In this document: positions 24,960 to 32,470 of the stretch, piece by piece
How the letters are laid out: the number at the start of each line of letters is the position of its first letter
Numbering within the stretch: position 1 is the stretch's first letter
DNA from: CAADGU01 sp964581605
GTDB lineage: Bacteria > Chloroflexota > Anaerolineae > Promineifilales > Promineifilaceae
Length of the DNA stretch: 32,849 nt
Reading direction: 5' to 3'
Assembly: GCA_964581605.1 (NCBI GenBank)
Contig: CAZOPF010000064.1
Coordinates: 1-32,849, forward strand
Notes under the pieces: generated by a model
Databases searched by the model: none
What the model was told of the DNA's origin: nothing
The model's input: the letters and a program-made list of their open reading frames with translations, nothing else
Made by a program: the position numbers and the translations under genes

Positions 24960-27533
24960 ATGCAAGTCAAAAATTTGAGATTTACCCTTTTTGTACTTTT
25001 ACTGTTGTTTGGCATGTTGTTGGCGGCCTGTGGCGGTGGTGACACAGAAACCGAGACAACGACAGAAGCCGAAACCACCACAGAAGAGACAACCGAAGAA
25101 ACCACTACAGAAACCGAAGCAACTGAACCAGAAGCCGGCGGCATGGAGGCCGTGGAAGTTTTCTCTTGGTGGACGGGCGGCGGTGAAGCGGCCGGCCTTG
25201 ACGCCATGATCGCCCTCTTCAAAGAGAAATATCCCGATACAGAGTTCATCAATGCGGCCGTAGCCGGTGGCGCCGGTACCAATGCCCGCGCCGTTTTAGC
25301 CACCCGTTTGCAGGCCAGCGACCCGCCGGATAGCTGGCAGGGTCACGCCGGGCAAGAACTCATCGGCACCTATGTCGCTGGCAACCAGCTAGAACCGCTG
25401 AACTTCCTCTATGAAGAAGAAGGGTGGTATGATGTGATGCCCGAAACCCTCATCCCCTTGATGTCTCAGGACGGCAATATCTACTCTGTGCCGGTCAACA
25501 TTCACCGCGCCAACGTCCTATGGGCCAACCCCAACGTCCTGGCTGAGTATGGCGTAGAAATGCCCACCTCACTGGAAGAATGGTTTGCCACGATGGACGA
25601 ATTGCAAGCGGCCGGGATGGAAGCCCCGCTCGCTTTAGGTGAACAATGGACGGCCATGCACCTGCTGGAAACTATCCTCCTGGCTTCCCTTGGCCCGGAT
25701 GGGTACGAAGCGTTATGGACAGGTGGTGATTGGAGTACGCCAGAGGTAGCCCAGGCGTTAGCCAATTTCGAGAAAGCCCTCAGCTACACCAACAGTGACT
25801 CTTCGGCCCTGAGCTGGCAAGATGCCGGACAGTTGGTGGTGGATGGTGACGCCGCTTTTAATGTGATGGGTGACTGGCAGGAAGGGTTCTACCGGGAACT
25901 GGGGCTGACGCCACAAGAAGATTACATCTGGACGGCCGTACCCGGCACTGATGGTAATTTCCAGTTCCTCTCTGATAGCTTTGTGCTGCCGGTAGGTGCA
26001 CCCCATCGTGAAGCCGCTATCAACTGGCTGCGTCTGGCCGGTTCTAAAGAAGGGCAAGACGCCTTCAATCCCGTTAAAGGCTCCATTCCGGCGCGGAACG
26101 ACGCCGACCGCAGCCTGTATGGTGAATATCTGCTGTCGGCAATGGATGATTGGGCCAGCAACCGGGTGGTGGGCAGCCTGACACACGGCGTAGTCGCCAA
26201 CGATAGCTGGAAATCGGAAATTGATACCGCGTTGGGACTGTATCTGGCGGGCGGCAATGTGGCAGATTTCCAGGCAGCACTGACGGCCGCTGCCACCGGC
26301 GCAGACCAGGAAGCGATTGATACCACCGCCCCATCTGAAGAGACGGCCGCCGTGAGCGGCCCCGTAGAGATCTTCTCCTGGTGGACGGGCGGCGGCGAAG
26401 CGGCCGGTCTGGAAGCGATGATCGAAGTATTCCAGGCACAATACCCCGATGTAGAGTTTATCAATGCGGCCGTAGCCGGAGGGGCGGGCACGAATGCCCG
26501 CGCTGTGCTGGCTACCCGCTTGCAGGCCAATGACCCGCCAGATAGCTGGCAGGGCCATGCCGGGCAGGAATTGATTGGCACATATGTCGCCGCCAATCAG
26601 CTTGAGCCGGTGAACTTCCTCTATGAAGAAAACGGATGGCTGGATGTGATGCCGGAAACACTCATTCCGCTCATCTCGCAGGATGGCAACATCTACTCCG
26701 TACCCGTCAACATTCACCGCGCCAACGTGCTGTGGGCCAACCCCACCGTGCTGGCCGAGTACGGCGTAGAGATGCCGACGACGTTAGATGAATGGTTTGC
26801 GGCGATGGACGAATTGCAGGCGGCGGGTATGGATGCACCACTGGCGATGGGCGAGCAGTGGACAGCGATGCACTTGTTTGAAACCATCCTCCTGGCCTCC
26901 CTCGGCCCGGATGGGTACGACGCGATCTGGAATGGCACGGATGACTGGAGCAGCCCAGAAGTGACCCAGGCGTTGGAGAACTTTGCCAAAGTGCTGACCT
27001 ATACTAACAGTGACGCTTCGGCGTTAAGCTGGCAAGATGCCGGGCAGTTAGTGGTGGATGGCGACGCCGCTTTTAACGTAATGGGTGATTGGCAAGAGGG
27101 GTTCTACCGTGAACTGGGTCTGGCGCCGCAGGAGGGGTATGTGTGGGCGCCTGTACCGGGCACGGGTGGCAACTTCCAGTTCCTCTCGGACAGCTTTGTG
27201 CTGCCAGTGGGCGCACCCAACCGGGACGCGGCCATTGCCTGGCTAACGGTGGCCGGTTCACAGGAAGGGCAGGATGCGTTTAATCCGGTGAAAGGCTCGA
27301 TCCCTGCCCGCAGCGATGGTGACCGCAGCCTGTACGGTGAATATCTGCTGTCGGCAATGGATGATTGGGCCAATGACCGCGTGGTCGGCAGCCTGACGCA
27401 TGGTGTGGTAGCTAACGATAGCTGGAAAGCGGAGATTGACACGGCTCTGGGACTGTTCTTGGGCACTGGTGATGTAGCCGCGTTCCAGGAAGCACTGGTC
27501 GCCGCCTGCGCTTCGTCTGGTGCGTGTAAATAA
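24960..27533 (+). CDS. Tandem-duplicated sugar-binding lipoprotein (ABC solute-binding family 1)
   Basis: 857 residues from the ATG at 24960 (GAGGAG seven bases upstream). A lipoprotein signal ends in LLAAC with Cys24, followed by a Thr/Glu-rich tether (28-60). Two complete solute-binding domains follow, residues 65-445 and 469-850, each starting VE(V/I)FSWWTGGGEAAGL and each ending near LTHGVVANDSWK and EIDTALGL. The halves are nearly the same length and very similar in protein sequence, but differ at many synonymous sites. Extracytoplasmic family 1 proteins deliver mono- or oligosaccharides to MalF/MalG-type permeases. Two binding domains on one anchor should raise the local ligand supply or allow two ligands. 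Two permease genes follow; no ATPase gene is present, as is common when one MsmK-like ATPase serves several importers. Confidence 0.95.
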   Translation: MQVKNLRFTLFVLLLLFGMLLAACGGGDTETETTTEAETTTEETTEETTTETEATEPEAGGMEAVEVFSWWTGGGEAAGLDAMIALFKEKYPDTEFINAAVAGGAGTNARAVLATRLQASDPPDSWQGHAGQELIGTYVAGNQLEPLNFLYEEEGWYDVMPETLIPLMSQDGNIYSVPVNIHRANVLWANPNVLAEYGVEMPTSLEEWFATMDELQAAGMEAPLALGEQWTAMHLLETILLASLGPDGYEALWTGGDWSTPEVAQALANFEKALSYTNSDSSALSWQDAGQLVVDGDAAFNVMGDWQEGFYRELGLTPQEDYIWTAVPGTDGNFQFLSDSFVLPVGAPHREAAINWLRLAGSKEGQDAFNPVKGSIPARNDADRSLYGEYLLSAMDDWASNRVVGSLTHGVVANDSWKSEIDTALGLYLAGGNVADFQAALTAAATGADQEAIDTTAPSEETAAVSGPVEIFSWWTGGGEAAGLEAMIEVFQAQYPDVEFINAAVAGGAGTNARAVLATRLQANDPPDSWQGHAGQELIGTYVAANQLEPVNFLYEENGWLDVMPETLIPLISQDGNIYSVPVNIHRANVLWANPTVLAEYGVEMPTTLDEWFAAMDELQAAGMDAPLAMGEQWTAMHLFETILLASLGPDGYDAIWNGTDDWSSPEVTQALENFAKVLTYTNSDASALSWQDAGQLVVDGDAAFNVMGDWQEGFYRELGLAPQEGYVWAPVPGTGGNFQFLSDSFVLPVGAPNRDAAIAWLTVAGSQEGQDAFNPVKGSIPARSDGDRSLYGEYLLSAMDDWANDRVVGSLTHGVVANDSWKAEIDTALGLFLGTGDVAAFQEALVAACASSGACK
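25152..26294 (+). repeat. Binding-protein duplication, unit 1
   Basis: 381 codons homologous, in frame and end to end, with the unit at 26364-27509. Unit 2 has one extra codon (NGTDDW against TGGDW). Most amino acids are shared while many third codon positions differ. Confidence 0.9.
26364..27509 (+). repeat. Binding-protein duplication, unit 2
   Basis: 382 codons homologous to 25152-26294. A roughly 23-codon acidic/Thr-rich linker separates the two units. Confidence 0.9.
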
Positions 27534-27541
27534 CTGACATC

Positions 27542-27577
27542 AATTGTAGGACAGGTTGCATAACCTGTCCTACAATT
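27542..27577. repeat. Perfect hairpin between binding protein and permease genes
   Basis: Arms 27542-27557 and 27562-27577 are perfectly complementary over 16 bp around the loop GCAT (core TAGGACAGGTT). It lies in the 53-base gap after the binding-protein stop. Such hairpins commonly protect the upstream message and reduce read-through, giving more binding protein than permease. The arms resemble other hairpins in the window. Confidence 0.85.
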
Positions 27578-27586
27578 CCCCCCATT

Positions 27587-28483
27587 ATGACTCTGAAAAA
27601 AGTTGATCGGGATACGGTCACGGCCGTACTGCTCATCTCCCCTTCCATCATTGCCCTGGCGATCTTTGTCTACGGCTTTATCTCCTGGACAGTGCGCGTC
27701 TCCACCAGCAAGTGGGTGGGGCTGAATGCTGACTTTAGTTGGGCCGGGCTGGACAATTATGTGGGGCTGTTCAATGACCCTCGCTTCCACATTGACGTGC
27801 GTAATACGGTAATCTTCACCCTGCTTTTTGTGATCGGTTGTTTACTGTTGGGGCTGGTGCTGGCGCTGCTGTTGGACCAGGGTTTGCGCGGGGAATCTTT
27901 CTTCCGCAGCCTATTCCTGTTTCCTATGGCTATCTCTTTCATTGTCACCGGCGTGGTGTGGCGCTGGCTGATGAACCCGGCCGGTGGATCGCGCATTAGC
28001 GGCCTGAATTTGTTGTTTGATTCGCTGGGGCTAGATTTTCTCATCAACGAATGGCATACCACCGCCACCTGGGGCATTGCCGCCATTGCCATCCCCGCCA
28101 TCTGGCAAATGTCCGGTTTTACGATGGCGTTGTATCTGGGCGGCCTACGGGCTATTCCTGATGAACTGCGCGAAGCGGCACGGGTAGATGGGGCATCGGA
28201 GTATCAGATTTACCGGGGTATTATTTTGCCACTGCTACGGCCGGTCACACTCAGCGCCATGATTATTTTGGGCCACATTTCGTTGAAGGTGTTCGATTTG
28301 ATCGTGGCGGTGGCCGGGAAGCAGGTGGCGCTAGACGTACCGGCCGTGTATATGTGGACGACAACGTTTGATGGGCTGTTTTACGGCCGTGGCGCATCCA
28401 TTGGCATCGTCTTGCTCATCACCGTCGCCATACTGGTCATTCCTTATCTCTATTTCACCTTGCGGCAGGAGGCAGAAATATGA
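27587..28483 (+). CDS. Sugar ABC transporter permease, MalF/UgpA type
   Basis: 298 residues, about six membrane helices (first at 13-36, others near 73-98, 107-128, 160-186, 221-245 and 270-291). The cytoplasmic EAA loop that contacts the ATPase is clear at 196-219, EAARVDGASEYQIYRGIILP. It should form the membrane channel with the next gene product and receive sugar from the duplicated lipoprotein. The hairpin upstream probably lowers its expression relative to the binding protein. Its TGA overlaps the ATG of the next gene. Confidence 0.95.
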   Translation: MTLKKVDRDTVTAVLLISPSIIALAIFVYGFISWTVRVSTSKWVGLNADFSWAGLDNYVGLFNDPRFHIDVRNTVIFTLLFVIGCLLLGLVLALLLDQGLRGESFFRSLFLFPMAISFIVTGVVWRWLMNPAGGSRISGLNLLFDSLGLDFLINEWHTTATWGIAAIAIPAIWQMSGFTMALYLGGLRAIPDELREAARVDGASEYQIYRGIILPLLRPVTLSAMIILGHISLKVFDLIVAVAGKQVALDVPAVYMWTTTFDGLFYGRGASIGIVLLITVAILVIPYLYFTLRQEAEI

Positions 28484-29310
28484 CCCTTTCATACCGACGT
28501 GTGCCGACTCGTGCCCTGATCTACATCCTGCTTCTTTTCTTTTCCATGTTTTACCTGATTCCCATGTATGTGATGCTGGTAACAGGGTTTAAGAGCTTTG
28601 ATGAAGTCAGCCTGAAAACGATGTGGGATTTACCCACCGGGCTGGCGCTGGAAAATTTTCAGGCCGCTTATGAGGTATTGGCTCCTCACCTGTGGAATAG
28701 TATCCGGTTGGTTATTCCTACTGCGTTAATTTCAGCTTTCATCGGCTCCATCAATGGCTATATTTTGACCAAATGGCGTTTTCCTGGCGTGGGTATTTTG
28801 TTTCCACTCATTTTATTTGGCATGTTCATTCCCTACCAGAGCATCATCATCCCGCTGGTGCAGTTTATGAGTTGGATTGGGCTGGCGGGCAGTATTCCGG
28901 GGCTGGCGTTGGCGCACATCATTTATGGCATCCCCATTACCACGCTGATTTTTCGCGGCTACTACGCCAGTGTGCCCAACGAGATGGTGGAAGCGGCACG
29001 CATTGATGGCGCGAGCTTGATTCAAACCTACGTGAGTATCTTCCTGCCGCTGTCTATACCCGCTTTTGTGGTGGTATTGATCTGGCAGTTTACGGCGTCA
29101 TGGAATGACTTTTTGTTTGCCGTCATCCTGACCAGTTCGGCCAACTGGCCGATTATGGTGGCGCTGAATAATATGGCAGGTAGCCAGATTATTGCCTGGA
29201 ATGTGCAAATGGCTGGCTCGTTCATGGCAGCTTTGCCTACGTTGATTGTGTATATTATTTTGGGGCGATATTTTTTGCGAGGGTTGATGTCGGGGGCGTT
29301 GAAAGGGTAG
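28480..29310 (+). CDS. Sugar ABC transporter permease, MalG/UgpE type
   Basis: 276 residues, six predicted helices (first at 12-35). The EAA loop EAARIDGASLIQTYVSIFLP lies at 171-190. The start overlaps the preceding stop (ATGA), so translation is coupled and the two permeases should be made in equal amounts. No ABC ATPase, glycosidase or repressor gene follows, so the imported sugar cannot be read from context. Confidence 0.95.
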   Translation: MTLSYRRVPTRALIYILLLFFSMFYLIPMYVMLVTGFKSFDEVSLKTMWDLPTGLALENFQAAYEVLAPHLWNSIRLVIPTALISAFIGSINGYILTKWRFPGVGILFPLILFGMFIPYQSIIIPLVQFMSWIGLAGSIPGLALAHIIYGIPITTLIFRGYYASVPNEMVEAARIDGASLIQTYVSIFLPLSIPAFVVVLIWQFTASWNDFLFAVILTSSANWPIMVALNNMAGSQIIAWNVQMAGSFMAALPTLIVYIILGRYFLRGLMSGALKG

Positions 29311-29456
29311 GAGAGGGCAGGTGGCAAGTGGCAAGTTTCCAACCTGCAACCTGCTACATGCTATATGCAACTCAGACGGCTCGTTCTCATCTTTGGGGGT
29401 GAGGGTGGGCCGTTTTGGGTTTACGGCCGTTTGTCGCCGCATAGCGGGCACTCAGG

Positions 29457-29462
29457 TATAAT
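29457..29462 (+). promoter_or_regulatory. Possible -10 of the metallo-beta-lactamase-fold gene
   Basis: TATAAT stands 25 bases before the ATG at 29488. No good -35 was found (TTGTCG at 29431 is 20 bases away). An ACGGCCGT palindrome (29464-29471) overlaps the expected transcription start. Confidence 0.4.
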
Positions 29463-29487
29463 TACGGCCGTTAAGGAGACGCTCTGT

Positions 29488-30117
29488 ATGGAATTAACCT
29501 GGTATGGATTAAGCTGTTTTCGTTTCACCGAACGGAAACTTACCACCGTCGTCACCGACCCATATAACGGCCATTTGGGGTTGCCCGCACTCAAATTGAA
29601 GGCGGATGTCGTCACCATCAGCCATGACGCCCGTGGGCACAACTTTGTAGACGGTGTTAGTGGAACCACCCATCAACTAACCGGCCCTGGTGAATATGAG
29701 ATTGGCGGCGTGTTTATTACCGGCATCCGCACCATCAGTGACGCCAAGGGCAATCGCAATGTGATCTATGTGTTTGATTATGAGGGGCTGACCATTGCCC
29801 ATTTGGGCGATATGCAGTCGGTACCGTCGCAGACGCAAATCGAAGCATTAGAGCAGGTGAACGTGCTGCTGGTGCCCGTGGGTGGCGGCAAAAGTCTGAA
29901 TGCGGCTCAGGCATCCGAACTGGTCTCCATGCTGGAACCGAACATCGTTATCCCCATGCACTACCGTTTGCCGCAATTGCAGCTTGAGTTAGACGAGGTA
30001 GACCGATTCTTAAAAGAAATGGGCGTAACAGACATTCGGCAAGAAGAGAGTTTGAAAATTTCTCTGGCTAACGTACCGGAAGAAACGGAAACGGTGCTGC
30101 TCATGCCCAGAATTTAG
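29488..30117 (+). CDS. UlaG-like metallo-beta-lactamase-fold protein with altered metal site
   Basis: 209 residues from the ATG at 29488, with AAGGAG nine bases upstream; the frame is open further upstream but without coding pattern. The fold is recognisable from MELTWYGLSCFRF at the start, TDPYNG (23-28), VVTISHDARGH (41-51), GEYEIGGVFITGI (68-80), IAHLGD (103-108) and IPMHYR (155-160). In active members the first metal motif is HxHxDH; here it reads HDARGH (46-51), keeping the outer His residues but losing the central His and the Asp. The later Asp108 and His158 remain. It may bind one metal, or none, and act on an unknown substrate. A small conserved gene follows 30 bases later. Confidence 0.85.
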   Translation: MELTWYGLSCFRFTERKLTTVVTDPYNGHLGLPALKLKADVVTISHDARGHNFVDGVSGTTHQLTGPGEYEIGGVFITGIRTISDAKGNRNVIYVFDYEGLTIAHLGDMQSVPSQTQIEALEQVNVLLVPVGGGKSLNAAQASELVSMLEPNIVIPMHYRLPQLQLELDEVDRFLKEMGVTDIRQEESLKISLANVPEETETVLLMPRI

Positions 30118-30147
30118 AATCCATGAAGGGTTGATTTTGGTGAATTT

Positions 30148-30450
30148 ATGCCCACAAAACTGTTGATGCGCTGGGATATTCGGCCAGATACGGAAGCAGA
30201 GTATTTTGAGTTTCTGGTTCACGAGTTTATCCCTGGCCTGAATAAACTGGGCATTATGGATATTCAGGTGTGGTATACGCAGTATGGGGATTGTGAGCAG
30301 AAGTTAGCCAGCGGCATTACGCCCAGCCCGGAAAAGATGCGAGAAGCGTTAAGCAGCCCAGAGTGGGAAAGTCTGTCCGGTCGGTTGCAGCAGTATGTGG
30401 ATAATTTTCACAAGAAGGTGGTGGCGGCGACGGGGGGGTTTCAGTTATAG
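30148..30450 (+). CDS. Conserved hypothetical, possible dimeric alpha/beta-barrel protein
   Basis: 100 residues beginning MPTKLLMRWDIRPDTEAEYFEFLVHEFIPGLNKLGIMD. The beta-helix-beta spacing, with an opening strand and a Trp/Tyr-containing strand IQVWYTQYG (39-47), suggests a ferredoxin-like NIPSNAP or monooxygenase-type barrel. That is inference, and no catalytic residues can be named. It follows the metallo-beta-lactamase-fold gene by 30 bases and is probably co-transcribed. Confidence 0.7.
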   Translation: MPTKLLMRWDIRPDTEAEYFEFLVHEFIPGLNKLGIMDIQVWYTQYGDCEQKLASGITPSPEKMREALSSPEWESLSGRLQQYVDNFHKKVVAATGGFQL

Positions 30451-30465
30451 CAATTGCTGGTAGGT

Positions 30466-30515
30466 CGCCGATTGCAAATCGGCGTCTGATAGACACAAAC
30501 CTGCTGAAGCAGGTT
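30466..30515. repeat. Two small hairpins downstream of the barrel-like gene
   Basis: CGCCGATT/AATCGGCG (30466-30473 with 30477-30484) forms an 8-bp stem. AACCTGC/GCAGGTT (30498-30504 with 30509-30515) forms a 7-bp stem with a 4-base loop. Both lie after the stop at 30450 and before the larger terminator at 30533. Confidence 0.5.
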
Positions 30516-30532
30516 GACATGAAGATATATCA

Positions 30533-30566
30533 AAAAAGCCTGCATGATCATGCAGGCTTTTTATTT
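30533..30566. terminator. Bidirectional Rho-independent terminator
   Basis: Bases 30533-30562 are a perfect 30-base palindrome (AAAAAGCCTGCATGA and its complement), giving a GC-rich stem with A and T tracts on the two sides, followed by ATTT. It lies between the plus-strand gene ending at 30450 and the minus-strand frame ending at 30582, so it can end both transcripts. Confidence 0.85.
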
Positions 30567-30581
30567 CGGGGGCACGGCCGT

Positions 30582-30722
30582 TCAAGCTGGTGTGGCTGCT
30601 TTTTCGGCCGGGGCACTGCTTTTGGCGGGTTCGGCGGTGGATTCGCTTTTAACGGCCGTCCCATTTTCCTTGCTCTCGGTCGTTGTCTTAGCGGCCCCGT
30701 CGCTCTTGCTGCTGGCAGGTTG
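30582..30722 (-). CDS. Low-complexity C-terminal tail of a gene cut by the scaffold gap
   Basis: On the minus strand 46 codons and a TGA (30582-30584) read out of the gap. The residues are almost all Ala, Ser, Lys, Thr, Glu and Pro, ending AEKAATPA. Such tails occur on ribosomal proteins, chaperones and secreted proteins. The terminator just beyond the stop supports a true gene end. The part upstream lies in the N run, so the identity cannot be told. A frame that appears to continue across the gap to 30845 has no meaning, because the gap length is unknown. Confidence 0.5.
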   Translation of the reverse strand, partial: QPASSKSDGAAKTTTESKENGTAVKSESTAEPAKSSAPAEKAATPA

Positions 30723-30822
30723 NNNNNNNNNNNNNNNNNNNNNNNNNNNNNNNNNNNNNNNNNNNNNNNNNNNNNNNNNNNNNNNNNNNNNNNNNNNNNN
30801 NNNNNNNNNNNNNNNNNNNNNN
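30723..30822. other. Scaffold gap, exactly 100 N
   Basis: A run of exactly 100 N is a conventional placeholder for a gap of unknown size. Adjacency across it is by scaffolding only, so coding frames and distances crossing it should not be trusted. Confidence 0.95.
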
Positions 30823-30830
30823 ACCCCTGT

Positions 30831-30859
30831 TTGACAATGTGACACCGGTATGCTATAGA
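30831..30859 (+). promoter_or_regulatory. Strong sigma-70-like promoter of the aldehyde dehydrogenase gene
   Basis: TTGACA (30831-30836) is a perfect -35. TATAGA (30854-30859) follows after exactly 17 bases, and TG at 30851-30852 adds an extended -10. Transcription would begin near 30866, giving a leader of about 83 bases that contains the AT-rich near-repeats TCAATTGTCAATTTTCAAT (30894-30912). Confidence 0.8.
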
Positions 30860-30948
30860 GGCCGCGTAAAATTTGGGTTAGATTTTGGAATGGTCAATTG
30901 TCAATTTTCAATGGGCAATGATCAATGATAGAGAGCGATGGGTGAAAA

Positions 30949-32424
30949 ATGGACGAACAGAGATTACGCAATTTTATTAACGGCCGTTGGCAATATGCCA
31001 ACACAGAGGAGTATCTGGGGGTGGTGAATCCGGCAACGGCCGTGACCCTGAGCCATGTCCCTCTTTCACCCGGCGCGGATGTGGACACGGCCGTGCAGGC
31101 CGCCCAGGCCGCCTTCCCCGCATGGCGACGCACCCCGGCCGGCGACCGCATCCAATACCTCTTCAAACTGAAGACGTTGCTGGAAGCGCATCTGGACGAG
31201 TTGGCCCGGATTATCACCAACGAATGTGGCAAAACCTATGCCGAAAGTGTGGGCGAACTGCGGCGCGGCATTGAAAACGTGGAAGTCGCCTGTGGTATTC
31301 CCTCGCTGATGCAAGGGTACAACAATGAAGACATCGCTCCCGGCATTGATGAGCATCTATTTCGCCAGCCGTTGGGTGTGGTGGCGGCCGTCACCCCCTT
31401 CAACTTTCCGCTCATGATCCCGCTCTGGTTCCTGCCTTACGCCATTGCCACCGGCAACTGCTTCATCCTGAAGCCGAGCGAGCGGGTGCCCATGTCCACG
31501 CAGCGATTTTTTGACCTGGTGGCGCAAACCGGCCTGCCACCGGGCGTTCTGCAACTGGTCAATGGCGGCAAAGAAGTGGTAGATGCCCTGCTCGATCATC
31601 CGGCGGTGCGGGCCATCAGTTTTGTGGGGTCCACACCGGTCGCCAGATACATTTACGGCCGTGCTGCCGCCAACGGCAAGCGCGTACAATGCCAGGGTGG
31701 TGCCAAAAATCCGGTGGTCATTATGCCCGACGCCGATATGGAGACGGCCGTGCGCATTATGGCCGATTCCGCGTTTGGCTGCGCCGGGCAGCGCTGCCTG
31801 GCGGCATCGGTGGCCATCACCGTCGGCCACGCCCAAACCACCTTCACCGAAGCCATCGCCGACGCCGCCGCCAGCCGCAAAGTGGGCTATGGCCTGGACG
31901 CGGGTGTGCAAATGGGGCCGGTGATCAGCCCGGCGAGTAAAAGCCGGATTGAGCAGTTGATTGGCCTGGGGGAACAGGAAGGGGCGCGGGTGTTGGTAGA
32001 CGGCCGTGCCCGCCACGTTTCCGGGTATGAAGAGGGCGCCTTTGTCTTCCCCACCGTCCTCAACGGCGTACATCCCCAGAGTGAACTGGCGCGCACGGAG
32101 ATTTTTGGCCCGGTGCTGAGCCTGACGCCGGTAGGGGATATTGAGGAGGCGATTCGGGTGGTGAACGGCCGTGCTTTTGGCAATATGGCCTGTATTTTCA
32201 CCAGCAGCGGCGCGGCTGCGCGCCAGTTCCGCTATACCGCCGATGCCGGGAACATCGGTATCAACATTGGCGTGGCTGCGCCCATGGCCTTTTTCCCTTT
32301 CAGCGGTTGGAACGAGAGCTTCTTTGGCGACCTGCACGCTCAGGGGCGGCATGGCGTCGAGTTTTACACCCAGACCAAAGTCGTCGTCGAACGCTGGCCC
32401 AGCGAATGGAGCCGCCAGTTCTGA
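30949..32424 (+). CDS. mmsA: CoA-acylating methylmalonate-semialdehyde dehydrogenase
   Basis: 491 residues of the aldehyde dehydrogenase superfamily. Landmarks are FINGRW near the N-terminus (9-14), TPFNFPLMIPLW (149-160) with the oxyanion Asn, LKPSERVP (174-181), FVGSTPVARYIY (225-236), GGAKNPVVIMPDAD (250-263), and the catalytic GCAGQRCLA with Cys283. The family Glu is replaced by the GGAKN block, as expected for the CoA-dependent MmsA/IolA group. Such enzymes oxidise methylmalonate or malonate semialdehyde to propionyl-CoA or acetyl-CoA in valine, thymine or inositol breakdown. It has its own promoter and appears monocistronic. Its TGA (32422-32424) lies inside the CGCGAAG micro-repeat. 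Confidence 0.94.
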   Translation: MDEQRLRNFINGRWQYANTEEYLGVVNPATAVTLSHVPLSPGADVDTAVQAAQAAFPAWRRTPAGDRIQYLFKLKTLLEAHLDELARIITNECGKTYAESVGELRRGIENVEVACGIPSLMQGYNNEDIAPGIDEHLFRQPLGVVAAVTPFNFPLMIPLWFLPYAIATGNCFILKPSERVPMSTQRFFDLVAQTGLPPGVLQLVNGGKEVVDALLDHPAVRAISFVGSTPVARYIYGRAAANGKRVQCQGGAKNPVVIMPDADMETAVRIMADSAFGCAGQRCLAASVAITVGHAQTTFTEAIADAAASRKVGYGLDAGVQMGPVISPASKSRIEQLIGLGEQEGARVLVDGRARHVSGYEEGAFVFPTVLNGVHPQSELARTEIFGPVLSLTPVGDIEEAIRVVNGRAFGNMACIFTSSGAAARQFRYTADAGNIGINIGVAAPMAFFPFSGWNESFFGDLHAQGRHGVEFYTQTKVVVERWPSEWSRQF

Positions 32425-32457
32425 TCCGCGAAGGGACGCGAAGAAACGCGAAGAGAG
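32421..32457 (+). repeat. CGCGAAG micro-repeat, copy 2, at the mmsA stop
   Basis: Three near-perfect 10-base units (CGCGAAG plus three purines) begin at 32428. The first 13 bases, from 32421, equal those at 18721. The mmsA stop codon is within the repeat. Confidence 0.65.
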
Positions 32458-32470
32458 ATGGCATGGACAG

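Noticed and set aside
25758..26717. Minus-strand open frame of 319 codons opposite the binding-protein gene
   Set aside because: Antisense of the tandem duplication; no start signal and no domain pattern.
29365..29487. N-terminal extension of the metallo-beta-lactamase-fold protein
   Set aside because: The added residues are not protein-like and precede the ribosome site at 29473-29478.
30582..30845. Minus-strand frame of 87 codons running through the scaffold gap
   Set aside because: The gap has an arbitrary length, so the joined frame is meaningless; only the part below the gap is kept.
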